64,000 bases of DNA from Polyporus tsugae (lineage: Eukaryota; Basidiomycota; Agaricomycetes; Polyporales; Polyporaceae). A program made the position numbers and the translations under genes. Positions within the stretch are counted from its first letter, which is position 1; each line of letters begins with the position of its first letter. The notes under the pieces were generated by a model. It searched no databases. It worked only from the letters and a program-made list of their open reading frames with translations, and was not told the origin of the DNA. Location of the stretch: NCBI GenBank assembly GCA_024305745.1, contig JAHRBS010000006.1, positions 2,048,501-2,112,500 of the forward strand, read 5' to 3'. This document shows, piece by piece, positions 1 through 11,478 of this stretch.

Positions 1-2064
1 CCATCCAGTGAACAGCTTCGACTCCTCAGTACCGCTCACGACGAGCTCGGACTCCTCCGGAGATAGCTCTTTGTACCCAACTTCGTCGCGCCCCACTTGA
101 CGTACGAGATCGGCTCCGAGCCGGACCACGCCTGGCTTCTGCCTTTCCGGTAGGCCATACTGCCATCCCCGTCCATTCACGCTGTCAGATTCGGGGCGCG
201 GGCCGATGATACAAAGCGCTTACCTCGACAAGTGCCGCGAGGAACTGCTCGACCGGCTCCACGTACCAGCGGCCGACGCGACCATCTTCAGTACGTTCAA
301 ACCAACCTAGATGGCCGCCCGTCTTCGTGACAGCGAGAACGAGGTACGGACTGTGAGGCACCTGAACAATGAACGGTGACGTCAGCCCACGGTTGTTCGA
401 CGGAAGAACAAGAGACGGTAACAAGCGTCCAAGGGATGCTTACTTGGTTGATGGGCAGGCTCCCCACTCCCGTGATTGGGTCATCCATGCTGTTGATTGA
501 AAGGCAGGGTATCATGAATTCCGGGACAAGCCTGGAGGAGCTAATCTTGCTGTAGTAGTCGTATGCGCTCGCGAAACCATACATCGGCGCGGTGATAAGC
601 TCGTCGTACTGCCTCAGCGTAATGTTTCGCCGCTGAAACACGTCTTCAAGAACGGTGCGCGAAACAGGGAGCTCGAGAGCCTTGAGGAATGGCCGTTGGT
701 GAAGACGGAGCAAGGCACGCAAGGCACCACCCAGGGTAAATCGGTAGATGTAGCGTCCGAGAAATGTGCTGGGAAGGTAGTGACTACCTTCAAGGAAGTT
801 CCACGGATTTGCGAGGGTCACTAGACCCTGGAGCGGGCATTGCTCGCCCTCTTCGCCGACGTATTTCGCGAGAATGTTCGCACCGAGTGAAAATCCTGGA
901 TGTAACGAGTTGAGCGGGGCCGACGACAGAAGCTAAGAGAGTGGATGAGCTCACCTAAACCATACATTCTGCACCCGGGGAACGTAGTGGACATCCACAG
1001 TACGACATGCCTGATGTCGTCTGATGAGCCGGCCTTCGAAACGCATTCATGTCAGCTCATCAGGCCCCCCAGTCACGAAGATCGTCTCTCCATCCACTTA
1101 CATGATAAAGGCGCGGGGTGACGACGGGACTCCCATTACATCCCCTAAAGTTCAAGACGACTGCACGGAAGCCGAGCCCGCCGGACTGTCTACCGAGCGT
1201 CACCTTCGCAAGGACCGCCCGCACGTAAGCTTCGTGCGAACCCCCGGTGAGCCCGTGCGCCACGATCAAAACATTCTCGCTGTCTTGTACAACGTCGGTG
1301 GTAAAGGGTGGTGTGATGTCGACCGCAACTACGCCTATCGGAACTTGATGAGTAACCGGACGCATTTCGTCGGGGTCCTACGCACCTCCGTCAGGAAGCT
1401 CCAAAAATTTCCTAGAATGGATCAAGGTTAAGCGTAGCTCAGATGATGCTTGAGGAACCGACTAGGACCGCCGAGTCGCAGACTTTGTGCCAATATGAGG
1501 CAGTTAGAATGGCCGCGACGAACGGGGACCCGTTTGCGTGTCTTCGACAGCGCTCCTCGTTTCGAGCACGTCCGAGCGGCCGGAAATTACACCATTTGAA
1601 TCGACCGACAGGGTCACTTCAACCAACAACAAAAAAGTGAAAACGAGACTCACCTCTCGTACACGATCGGATCTGCCTTGGAGAAATCGCCAAGGGAGCA
1701 GTAGGCTGTTTGCGCGTCGCCACTGCACCGTGACGTGACGTGCGAGTCTGTGGCGTGAGCGATGGGTTTAGAGGGGGAAACAGTGTGAATATGCGTACCC
1801 TGGCAACCACCAGACGCCGTGAAACTTGGAGGTGGGTCCGAGTGCCGGAACTTTGTCCTTGACGAACTGCGCGAGGGAGAGCGCGGGGCCCTTGCGATTG
1901 TCCTCTCTCGGAAGAATGCCCGTCTGCTGCGCCATATGCAGCGCTACGAAAGAGCGTTCATAATGCGTCTTGCGGCGCCATGCGAGACGTATGACATAGG
2001 CGGTGCATACAAGTCCCGCCGCAAGCAGTAGATTGAACGCTGTCGGAGTTTTGACCGTTAGCAT
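1..2064 (-). CDS. EMB8/YheT-type alpha/beta hydrolase, 3' end beyond the window
   Basis: Multi-exon minus-strand gene starting with the ATG at 2064 (MLTVKTPTAFN). An N-terminal hydrophobic segment at about residues 8-25 suggests a membrane anchor. Exons read in order: a segment ending GVWWLPG; QTAYCSLGDFSKADPIVYE (about 1640-1720); LELPDGG; a block with HGLTGGSHEAYVR and VVLNFRGCNGSP (about 1100-1335); DDIRHVVLWM; then GFSLGANILAKYVGEEGEQ (about 845-900), the nucleophile elbow with Ser in G-F-S-L-G. A lid region and the Asp-containing SMDDPI and His-containing KTGGHLGW segments follow, giving a Ser-Asp-His triad. This order matches the EMB8/YheT family of esterase or acyltransferase-like hydrolases of lipid metabolism. 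Family members usually read GHLQT where this protein reads GDAQT. The frame stays open to base 1, so the C terminus is missing. The substrate cannot be told from the sequence. Confidence 0.88.
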
Positions 2065-3490
2065 ACAACAAGGAGTGGGTGCAAACGGCATTAACGTACC
2101 CATTGCCACGAGTTGAGGGCTCCCTTGTCGACTTTGGAGGCAGTGGGGGTCTGTGGTGAGAGTCTGAGGTGGACAGCAAAGCAGAGTCGGGCCCAAACAG
2201 GTACGGTGAACGCGAAGAGGAACCCACTGGCAAGAATCGACGGCGAGCAGGTCCGTGAATGGCAGCCGTGAGAACGTGATCATATACCGCTTTCATGTAT
2301 TCTTACCTAAAGGCTTCGCTAGTCGATGGGTAATACGTGAATACGCTAGAAAATCACCAGAGACATGGCGGTTTGCCGGTGGCCGGCAGGCGGCGGTGAT
2401 GATGGTTTGGGAAAGAGCCAGCTCATCACGCAGGCGCTTATTGGTGGCAGCCATCTCGGTGTGGCAGCGATGCGGTCAACTCCCGAAATTGTCCCTTATG
2501 GTCATGAATGCTGCGTTTATGGAATGATGAATGAGACGGAAAATTAGGGAGCCTCGAGCTCATAACGGTCTTGACCATGCCGGTCATTTCGATTTGTTTG
2601 GGAACACTGCATGGCCGAACTTGCCGAAACCGGCGGCGGGACACAGGTGGCAAGATGTACTTGTCACTACTACCTTCATTCCACCGACGTGACCCCCCGA
2701 GAGCGGACGATAGTAGCACGTTATGTGAAGTTGTCTTCCTTGACACAGACGAATAAGACGCGATGAGCGCAGGCTATTTGAGGTTCGAGTTCAAGTTGCC
2801 TTCGGTATTTGCGCGCCGCATCGAGATGAACGTTATCAGAGCTCCATAGTACTCACTGCGATTGTGCACTGCTATCTCTTATTCTGGAATCATCAATGCA
2901 TCAAGAGTGATATAGTACTATCAAGTCTTTACCTTGTTTTGAAGGACGAGGTTGAGTCCTCCACCGCTGTCACCCATCAAACAAGGTATAAGGCGCTTGT
3001 CGTGTTCATAGCTTGTGTGGCATACAACTTACAAGTATCAAAATACACAAGGACAACCACCCAATCTGCAATGTCAGTGCTTCCACAACTGGTATATTGA
3101 AACTGAAGCCAGCTAAAGGCGGCCCAATAATAACACGCGTACGGTGCCTGCCAGCTGGTTTCTTGGACATACCGTGAGTCCGTGACGATTCCTCAGGTGG
3201 CTTGGCGGAGCGAAGGAGCGACACGCCAGTGAGTGCCTTGTTTCTTGAAGGTTTCGTTGGGTGTAATGCGGAGGAAACACAAGCTTTCGATGACGCGATT
3301 CGTGGTTGCAGCCTCAGGCCTCAGCCATTGCCAACTTGCAGGAGGAAAGTTTCAGAAAACACAACGCACAACGCACGGTCGTCCTTTTGACGCCCATGGA
3401 CCATCGGGCCGCCGGTCCGATGGCAAATGCTAGCAACCATTGAATTCGAATATTGAGGTGTCGACTCTTGCCTTGTGTCTTGCAACTCCC
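2065..3490. other. Gene-poor stretch upstream of the hydrolase gene
   Basis: Only short overlapping frames in both directions, with no conserved domain, no plausible exon chain and no recognisable repeat. It probably holds the promoter of the minus-strand hydrolase next to 2064. Nothing else is supported. Confidence 0.4.
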
Positions 3491-3499
3491 CCACATACT

Positions 3500-5520
3500 T
3501 ACATGCCGAATTCTATGTCGCAGCCATCTCCGCGAAACATGAACGTGTCTACGACGCGTCCCATAATTTGTTCGTCGTGATCATACACTCCAAACAGAAC
3601 GATTCAGATTAGCTGACAATCTCTCTCCTCCTGACATAGAACCGAGACCGCCGCAAGGTCTCAAGCGGGCCAGCCCATTCAAGCAAGTGAGATATCGTCT
3701 CCCACATGGGCACATTGAATGCAATACCTTACGGGTCACTCGAATCTGAATTTACCGGGATCGTCGCGTCCTCCGGGGACGGGTCTCACGACACTTTGCT
3801 TACCCAGCCCGTGAGGTGCGGATTACGATTCGAGGTCATTTTAGGGGCATTTTATACCGTGAGTGGCTAGACGTGGGTGCGTTTCAAGTAGAACACCGAC
3901 TGTATGTACGCTAACAGGCCTTTTCGGGAAACGGTTCGGTCCGCAGGAATTTCGGCGGGGTCGAGGCGTTGACAAAGTCGGCATACACGCGAAGATCCGC
4001 GTGCAGGATTCCTTTGGCAAAGTATTAAACATCTTCCTACGCAAAAAGGGACCTTACGTGGTCTCTCTAGCCATACTCCACACAGGGAGCAAAGTGTGGT
4101 TGGCACTGTGCCGGCTGAACCTCGCCAACACACCGCGCTTCTGTCCGTAGCAGATTTCCGTAGGTGCGCTGAGAGGAACCCCAGGGATCTAGAGGTCACA
4201 AAATTCCGTGACCGTTAAGGTGGGCTTTCAATGTCTTCTTATACGCGCTTGAATTGAATCTTTCATTTTTTGTCCCAGACACCTCGAGCACAACGAAGGT
4301 CGCTGTATGCTCTAATACAGAGGGCATTGATAACAAGATGTCCTTCCTCGAAGGGATCGTCGGAATACAACAGCCCATGGCATTTGGAAGAGGAACTCGC
4401 CCTGCGCGTGGTGGCTACTGTGCTTCGACGTTCCTGCGCTGCGCCCCGCGGAATATTCCTCGCACCCCACAACGCCAACCTCGTCGATTCTTCTCTCTTC
4501 CACCGTTCCTGATGGCATTATCAGGAACCTAAACTGATGTCGGTAAACGTAACACCCCGGGGTCCGCTCCACACGCACGCGGAAGACGTCGAGGACTTCC
4601 GGCTGGGCATCGTTAAGCGTCAAGGTGATCCGAAATATGTACCGCCCGCGGCGCACCCTAGACAACCCTGCGTACAGTCGGTCAACGACCATCATGATTA
4701 CGTTCTCCATTTACATAAGTAAGTAGTCTATTTACCGTGATGAGCGGAGAGGGCTGACGGTCAATTTGTAGCGGTTGACCTCGACGTGATCGGCCTGCGC
4801 CCATGCCCGAGCATCGTTCATCTCCGTTTCCGTCAGCCCGCCTAAGAGTGTGAATTGCTGGCGCATACTACTGTTCCGACTGTGCGCCGATAGAAAGGAG
4901 AAGTGAGTAAGTACCGCCTATTTTTTTAAAAGTGCGGCTGCCAATAGCGACCTATGTATATCCCCTCAGATCGTCGACCAGGCTCGCCGAGATTGGTGGA
5001 TTTAGAGTTGATTTACAACGAGTGTGCGCGTACCTTCGAGCCGCCTCCACGGTTTCTAACCTTGCGCGTTGTCTACGCAACACGCAGCGTTCGACTCATC
5101 GCACATCCCGTCCCAGATAGGAAATAAGCACCCTCCAGGACCTGTAGGCTGTGCGGCTTGAAAGTCATTTTTACTTCCTGAGACGTTTCGTCCTCCGGTA
5201 TGTGACTGATGGATAGGTTTTTCAAAGACGGTGTCCCCCATTCGGCTGAGACACGGACGGGCCTGGGACAAGGCAAAGCCACCGAGGGCCCACGGCAGCG
5301 TCAGGTGTGGATTCGTGCGGCCTCAAGGTCGTCAGCCTCGGCCTCTTGAAAATAGCAAGCCCTTTCTCCATCCATGCCATGTCCATGCACCTGTACTGCA
5401 CTGCGCGCTCCGGCGTTACTGGTCTCGTAACCTGGGCGTGCTGACCAAGTTCGGGCAATGTGACGACAACAACATTGAAGGTGAGTAGTACTATCCAGTC
5501 TGGGACTCTGGCTGACATGT
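3500..5520 (-). pseudogene. Unrecognised coding-like fragments, possibly a decayed multi-exon gene
   Basis: Several minus-strand segments look protein-coding and some end at plausible splice donors, but they do not join into one clean frame. Examples in transcription order: EKGLAIFKRPRLTTLRPHES (about 5300-5420); QFTLLGGLTETEMNDARAWA (about 4780-4860); RRGRYIFRITLTLNDAQPEV followed by VLDVFRVRVERTPGCYVYRH (about 4530-4670); AKGILHADLRVYADFVNAST (about 3950-4040); WETISHLLEWAGPLETLRR (about 3640-3710); and VLFGVYDHDEQIMGRVVDTF followed by MFRGDGCDIEFG and a GTAAGT donor (about 3500-3607). In-frame stops lie between pieces that should be adjacent. I do not recognise the family. It may be a decayed gene or a gene with many short introns. 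Confidence 0.3.
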
Positions 5521-6413
5521 CCTATAGGTTGTATAAGGGCAATTTGATGTGTGCAGGCTGCCACTGTAGGGATTACGGAGGCTGCAGCTAGCTCCAAATA
5601 TCGTTTATGCTAGAAAATCCTGGTGTTGGCGAAAACACCTTTTGACTCAGCAGCGAAGGCGGCATGTTGTATGTGCCCTATTGCACATAAGCTGGTGCTA
5701 TTATACATTGCCCAGCGGGCTAGTCAGGTGCTACTACACGAGTGGCAGTTTTTGAGCTTGAAGCTCCCCTCTTGCAGGATTGCAAAACATGGGACACGCC
5801 GCACGCGACGCTATCGGATGAGTGCGTTGGTCATCACGACGCTCGCCAACGCGAATGACACTGCAGGAGAATAGGATGACTGGACTCGTCACTCGACGCG
5901 TCGTCGTGACGCGCTGAGTAACATGCGTGCCGAGGCACGTGCTGTGTGACCCCCGTGACCTGTGTCGGCCGGAGAAAGCCGGTGACGAAGCGGCATCCGG
6001 GCGGCAATTGTGCGTTAAACATTTCACCCACCCGCTCCTCGATCCTCCTCCTGGACTTGCACACTCCCCGTCCCCTCGCTCGTGAGGAAATCATCCATTT
6101 TGTACCATTCGTACTGCCTACGCTGTTGAACTCAGGGTGAGTGCGATGCTCGGGGCTGCAGCGGAACGGTCGTGGCAGACAGCGGGGGCTGGTGTCGCGT
6201 CCAGACCTCCTGAGTTGAGACCGGCTTTTGTATCTGAAGCCTGTTTCACAGGTTTCCCATCTTCCTTCCAGTAACCTCAGTCTCGTACTCGCTCGCTGGT
6301 GCACGTATCATTTCTGAAAGCTTACCCTTTCAACCGGGACTGGAACTGCACTCGGAACGAAACCCGAAATCTTCGGTGGGGAAAGGCTGGAAGCTTGAAG
6401 CTTGGAACTCAAG
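5521..6413. other. Intergenic stretch, presumed FAD synthetase promoter
   Basis: No convincing coding potential on either strand. The segment just before 6414 is the 5' flank of the FAD synthetase gene. No clear TATA box is seen. Confidence 0.35.
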
Positions 6414-8614
6414 ATGACCGCGGTGTCGACGATCATGACCGAGGATTACGCCACGATCGCGAAGGAGGTGTATGCGTTTTCAGGGGGCGAGGATCCGCTC
6501 GCGGGTCCGGTGAAGGAGGCGTTGGCCGTGATCGACGACGCGCTTGATACTTGGGGGTGCGTCTTCTACCTGTCTATCCCAAATTGAGGAGCTTCGAGTC
6601 TCTCGCTTCCGCTTCATTTGACCTGACTTCGGGCACAGACAGGAACACATCTCCCTGAGTTTCAACGGCGGCAAAGATTGTACGTTCTCGTCCCTTTTCA
6701 TCCATAGTCCCGTTCTCAATACAGTGTTTGTCTTCAGGTACTGTGCTCCTCCACTTAGTGGCCGCATCCATAGGCCGCCGTACATCTCACTCTACTCGTA
6801 AGCCCTTATCAGCCGTGTACATCCCCGTGCCCTCGCCCTTTCCCGAGCTGGAGGTGTTCATCGAGGACGCCGCACGCGCATACAACCTCGACCTCTTCCA
6901 TTGCCCACACCCCAACGGTCCCGCTGTCTCCGTTGAGACGGCGCACGCATCTGGCCCCTCCGCGGTCCCTGTGGTGGAGAGGCCAAGACCTGGGACGGCC
7001 GGGGAGGGCATGCGAATCGCCCTCGAGCTCTACAAGGCGCGGTTCCCGGGCGTAGAGGCGATCGTTATCGGGACGAGGCGGAGTGACCCTCATGGAGGTG
7101 AGTGTATTGTTCAGTCACGTTGGAGTGCGATTCGGGGCTAGGGAATGCTGGGAGCCGAAAAGAATGCCAGCTGCGGATGGGTGCATGGTGATTCGGGGTG
7201 CCGCGCGGATGTACCGCGGAGGCTGCCGTGGCGCGCGGCACCTGAGGCGGGGTAGACCTGATCGCGTTGAGTTGACTTTCAAGTCCACCGGCGCGATCGA
7301 AAATCCATCTCCACGCCTACAGCCTCGTACGACCCCTCCAAAGGGATCATCATCTATTCATCGTGCCTGTGCTCGCGCCGTCAAGCTGTCGATCATAAAG
7401 TCCAACTGTCTTTACGGTCGGCCATCGACATCCTGCGCAAATGCGCAGCAGATCCTGAGCAGAGGCAAAGGTCGTGGGCGCGTCATTGGCCCGCGTGCAG
7501 GCCTGACTTGCATGATGATTCCAGAAGAAATCACCCCTGACGCCGGGCATACATGCATATACCTGCGTACAAAACTGCAACTGCGTTTTCATCCCCCGTC
7601 TGCTTGTCTCCATGCGCCTCTTTCACCTATATATATGCGCGTCATATCCAACTCGACGGTCCTAAGTGCTAACTATCTCACCGTCAGCGAACCTCAGCTT
7701 CCGAAACCCGACCGACGAGGACTGGCCGCGCTTCGTGCGCGTGAATCCAATCATTAATTGGTCCTATTCTCACGTCTGGGCGTACCTCAGTCGGTTCCGG
7801 ATACCTTATTGCTCGCTTTACGACCAGGGGTGAGTATCGAGAACGTGCGTTCCAGGCACCAGCCGAACTGATTTATCATTTTTGGACACTCGACAACAGG
7901 TACACGTCCTTGGGTTCGACGTACAACACGTTCCCCAATCCAGCTCTCCGCACGCACGATTGCTGCGCGTGTGGACAGGGTATGCCATCCACTAGTGGAG
8001 GCCGGGAATCGTCCTCGTCAAAACCTACCTTCAATGGTGCTGTCAATGGACACACCCCTACTGCCGCTGGCCCCTCGTCGACTTCAACACAACGAACCTC
8101 CACCCTCCCGGACTACTTCGTCATGCTCAACCGCACCCCCGGCGCGATGTGCATCGGAGAGACGGAGCCCGTCCTCATCCCACCCTCTGAACCTCTCTCG
8201 CCGCTACCACACCGCGCGATGCTCACCGATTTCGTCGACCCGTCCGGTCAGGTGTGCTCGGGCGAGCCGACGGTGCACTCGGGATCGCCCACTCCAGCGC
8301 CGATCCCGACACCGTGGCTCGAGGCTGGGCTCGAGGTTGTGCAGCGGAATCCGCGCGAGACGTGCACGGGCGAGCCGACGGCGGTGGTGACGGTGGGCGG
8401 ATACGAGGTCGTAAGGACGAACCCGTGCGAGACGTGCACGGGCGAAATTATCGCTGTGGGAGGAGGGGAGGAGGGGAAGGGGCGCTGCGCGTGTGCGTGC
8501 GCGTGTCTGCCCACGTATCGGCCGGCGCACGAGCTTCAGGATGGGAGCTTGGAGCGCGCGGGAAGGGGCGCGGTGCATGGGGATGGAGCCCTGGGTGTCG
8601 CTCTTCGAGCGTAG
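6414..8614 (+). CDS. FAD1: FAD synthetase (FMN adenylyltransferase), intact copy A
   Basis: Transfers AMP from ATP to FMN to make FAD; in fungi this is an essential, mainly cytosolic enzyme of the PAPS-reductase-like superfamily. The ATG at 6414 opens [12 protein letters not shown]. After the first intron the product reads [20 protein letters not shown], with the N-G-G-K-D nucleotide-binding motif. Then come [40 protein letters not shown] and [20 protein letters not shown], all characteristic of eukaryotic FAD synthetase. The intron at about 7098-7687 is long (about 590 nt) for this genome. The C-terminal region (7910-8614) is extended and holds four spaced repeats of a C-x-G-E unit (MCIGET, VCSGEP, TCTGEP, TCTGEI), ending with [13 protein letters not shown] and the TAG at 8612. 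A decayed second copy lies at about 13,490-15,300. Confidence 0.92.
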
Positions 8615-9057
8615 ATGTCCGGGAGGAGCTCTAAAAAGATGAGTGGATGCAGTGGTCCTCGGCTTGGTTTGATCAACATCTTGTATCAGTATGTGTATAT
8701 TTCTCGTGTCGCATTGGTTTTGGTGTGTGTCTCCGGAAAGACAGTCCCTGCTCACAGTACCTAGACTATCGCACCAGCTTGCGGCCTTTGTGCTGTCTTA
8801 ACCACCACCACCACCACCACCACTCAGTCGATCAATTTGTAGCATTACCACTGGTGTACAAGTTTACATTCTGGCGTATTCGCTTGTATATTGTTACATA
8901 AAGGATGTACAATTCCGGCAAGTCCTCGTCCTGACAGGAGACTAAATAAACCTGCTAGCTATCATTTGCGTCCGAAGGCAAGGGTTTGGAAAGTACGCAT
9001 CTACACTGTTCACACTCGGTACTGAAAGTCCAGCACGAACGTCACGGGATCGGTGCC
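8615..9057. other. 3' flanks between convergent FAD1 and WD40 genes
   Basis: A 443-bp spacer between two convergent genes. It holds an (ACC)n microsatellite at about 8801-8823 and no gene. The related spacer in copy B (about 15,301-15,754) has only a short remnant of that repeat. Confidence 0.6.
8801..8823. repeat. (ACC)7 microsatellite
   Basis: A run of seven ACC units plus two bases in the 3' flank of FAD1. Read in one plus-strand frame it gives a stretch of histidines, but that frame is not a gene. Confidence 0.9.
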
Positions 9058-10185
9058 CTACGGAGTAAAGCTAGGAACACGACGGATATGGACTATCCCA
9101 TCGCCATCCCCGGAAGCCAAGAATTTGCCATCCGGAGAGAACACTATGTATTCTATAGTCGCGGTATGCTCAGTAAACACGGCCAAGCACGACGCGTCGC
9201 CCGCCCTCCACAGTCGCACTGGGGCCGCCATTTGCGACGACGCGGTGGCAATGTACTTCCCGTCAGGAGAAAAACAGGCTTTCACAGTTACAAATTCAGA
9301 CCCTTCCTCCTCGAGCGAGCCTGTTTCCTCCCAAGAGTCCGTGTCCCAAATCTTCGTGGAACCGTCCTCCGAAGCGGACAGAACGAATCTGCCATCTGGA
9401 GCGAATGAGACGTCCGAGACACGCTTCGAGTGTCCGGCCAGGACGGCGAGTGTGGCGCCAGTCGCGATGTCCCAGATCCGTACGACATAGTGCTCGGGCT
9501 CTCCGTTATAGGTCCCATGTACAGTCGCGATTCGCCCGCTCTCTGGGTCGAAGGAAAAGGCATTGGTGTCAAAGACTCGGCCGCTTGGGTGCCATGATGG
9601 AAGCAGCGGCTTTGGCTGTTCCTCCGCGAGCGGCCTCCATATGGTGCAACACCTGCACGACCGGCATCTACATGCGAGGTAGGCTGCATCTGGGGAGAAC
9701 TGCAACATTTCTGGATTTGAGATGGCCTCCGCGTCCTCAAGCAGATCACGTTGCTGGAACGTCTGAGCGTCCCAGACGCGCACCGTTCCGTCCTTCGACG
9801 CCGATGCAACGAGTGTGCCATCGAGGGACCAGGCGCAAGTGGTAACATCGTCCGTGTGGCCCTCGAGTGCGGCAGCTTGGTGGACGCCGGCATGGCTGAT
9901 GTCCCATACTGCGAGTGTCCCAGTCGTCCCACTGCCCGCAGATACGAGTCGTCGGCTGTCTGGAGAGAATGCAAGCGCATTGACGCTATGACCCTGGTGT
10001 GCGACCCATTCCTGCACGATCGTACCGCACTCCGCACTCCAGACGACGATCGTTCCATCGTCGGAGGCGGTCGCGATCCATTTGCTGTCGGGGGAAGCGA
10101 CTAAGGACGTCACGGCTCGTTCGTGGCCGAGTGTGTCTGGAGCGTCCGCTTTGGATGGACCGTGCTCGCAGTCAGTCCAAGTCAG
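9058..10185 (-). CDS. WD40-repeat protein half, copy A
   Basis: One uninterrupted frame of about seven WD40 repeats, a beta-propeller that normally serves as a protein-interaction platform. Repeats are visible from strands such as DGTIVVWSAE, GTLAVWDISH, DGTVRVWDAQ, YVVRIWDIATGATLAVLAGH, DGSTKIWDTD and APVRLWRAGD. The stop codon is TAG at 9058-9060. The frame has no ATG before the first repeat, because upstream it runs back to the acceptor at 10186-10188 and then to a stop. It must therefore be an exon of a longer gene, be started through an ATG at 10248 with an unusually short 30-nt intron (10,186-10,215), or be a detached half of the F-box/WD40 gene. In copy B the same half is joined in frame to the F-box half. 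About 350 residues are shared at high identity with copy B. Confidence 0.7.
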   Translation of the reverse strand: MTWTDCEHGPSKADAPDTLGHERAVTSLVASPDSKWIATASDDGTIVVWSAECGTIVQEWVAHQGHSVNALAFSPDSRRLVSAGSGTTGTLAVWDISHAGVHQAAALEGHTDDVTTCAWSLDGTLVASASKDGTVRVWDAQTFQQRDLLEDAEAISNPEMLQFSPDAAYLACRCRSCRCCTIWRPLAEEQPKPLLPSWHPSGRVFDTNAFSFDPESGRIATVHGTYNGEPEHYVVRIWDIATGATLAVLAGHSKRVSDVSFAPDGRFVLSASEDGSTKIWDTDSWEETGSLEEEGSEFVTVKACFSPDGKYIATASSQMAAPVRLWRAGDASCLAVFTEHTATIEYIVFSPDGKFLASGDGDGIVHIRRVPSFTP

Positions 10186-11478
10186 CTGCAGCAGAATGGA
10201 CTGAATCTAACTTACTACTAGGCGTGAAGGCAAGGAACCCCTGGTCATGCAGCCTCGGGAAAGCACGTTTGATGGTCGGAGACCAGAACTCTACTCTTCC
10301 AGCCCTACGGTAAGGCCAGGGATGACGAAACAGAATCATGACGCGACTGGGAGCCTCAAAGGTGAGAAGCGCCTCTTCCAACGCTATGCAGGCCTCCAAC
10401 AGAATGCTGGCACCCTTGGAAAGCCAGCATCCGAGAGTCGCGATGGCATCCAGCTCGAACTCTACCCACACATCACTGAGACGGGCTCTCTCGACATGCT
10501 CGAGAATCCGCGTGGTGTAGCAGATGGCTTGCAATAGATTATGGTCTTCCCTCGGCACCGAACGATCCTTGATTACAAGTGTCAGCGCGGACAGCTGCGA
10601 GAGGCGACTCGTCCACTCTTCCAACCGATCTAGTAAAGTCATCAGGGCGCCGCCAGGCAGGACAGCATTCGGGCACCTCACCGATATTCGGGCCGCGGCC
10701 GTCCATGAATATTATGGTAAGATCATTCACCATAGCCGCACTACAGGCGAGTAGGTACTCGGCTACACAAGTGTCTCCTATGTCGACCTTCAAAACCGGC
10801 GTTCTCAGCCCCTCGCTTCATATATCTGACAGGTGGTCAAAAAAAACTCACCTGCAACATTTTTATTGGGAGTGATCGGGCAACTTGACTGTTTGTCTCC
10901 AAATTATAGTTGTCCTCTTTCTTCACAACGAAGACATGCGAACAGATGAGGCTTTGGATGCCGGCGAATGCAGAGACGAGTCCTGTGAAGTCGGACATGT
11001 GGTCGAACCTGATGTGAGACAGCTCCAGATGCTGGATGTGGATGCTGTATCTTCGGTAGCACGATAGCGTAGAGCGGTGGAGCGACAGCCGAACCCATTG
11101 GAATTTGTCTCCTCGCGCTCCCGGGCCGATCCTCCACACGAACAAATTTGGAAGTCGACAAAGTAGATGCACAGGAACGACATCGAGCATCCAGTAAGGA
11201 AAGTCTCTGGGCGAGACATGTTTAGTAACATACATACAATTGAGAGTAACTCTTTGGACAAGAGGGGGGAGCCATGGTCGCGAGTTGATGAACTCGTGTG
11301 AGAGATCCAGCTGTCGCACAGTCTTGATTTGTATGCCGCGGAAGAGATGGTAGCGAGCACGGGGTAGGAATTCGCTGCATGTGAGTGAGAGATGACGCAG
11401 GGCCGTGGAATCGTCGCCGGCTTGGTCGACGACCTCTTCGAAGACGTCTATCGGGAGGATGGAGTCACGAAGCGCCAT
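10172..11478 (-). CDS. F-box protein half, copy A
   Basis: Three exons (11,478-10,852; 10,787-10,682; 10,629-10,172) splice cleanly into a 396-residue protein from the ATG at 11478 (MALRDSILPIDVFEEVVDQA). Residues 7-50 form an F-box-like helix set: LPIDVFEEVVDQ, LRHLSLTCSEFLPRARYHLF. Such modules bind Skp1 in SCF ubiquitin ligases. The rest has hydrophobic, LRR-like spacing without recognised repeats. Copy B is the paralogue, with identical intron positions and phases. The frame ends at a TGA at 10172. Where copy B has a GT splice donor that joins this exon to the WD40 exon, copy A has GC, and an 8-nt length difference just after the acceptor also breaks the frame. This copy therefore appears split into an F-box half and a WD40 half. 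Confidence 0.72.

Noticed and set aside
8647..8901. An ORF with eight consecutive histidines that looks like a vector His tag
   Set aside because: It is the (ACC)n microsatellite read in one frame, in the 3' flank of FAD1, with a degenerate counterpart in copy B. There is no vector sequence around it.
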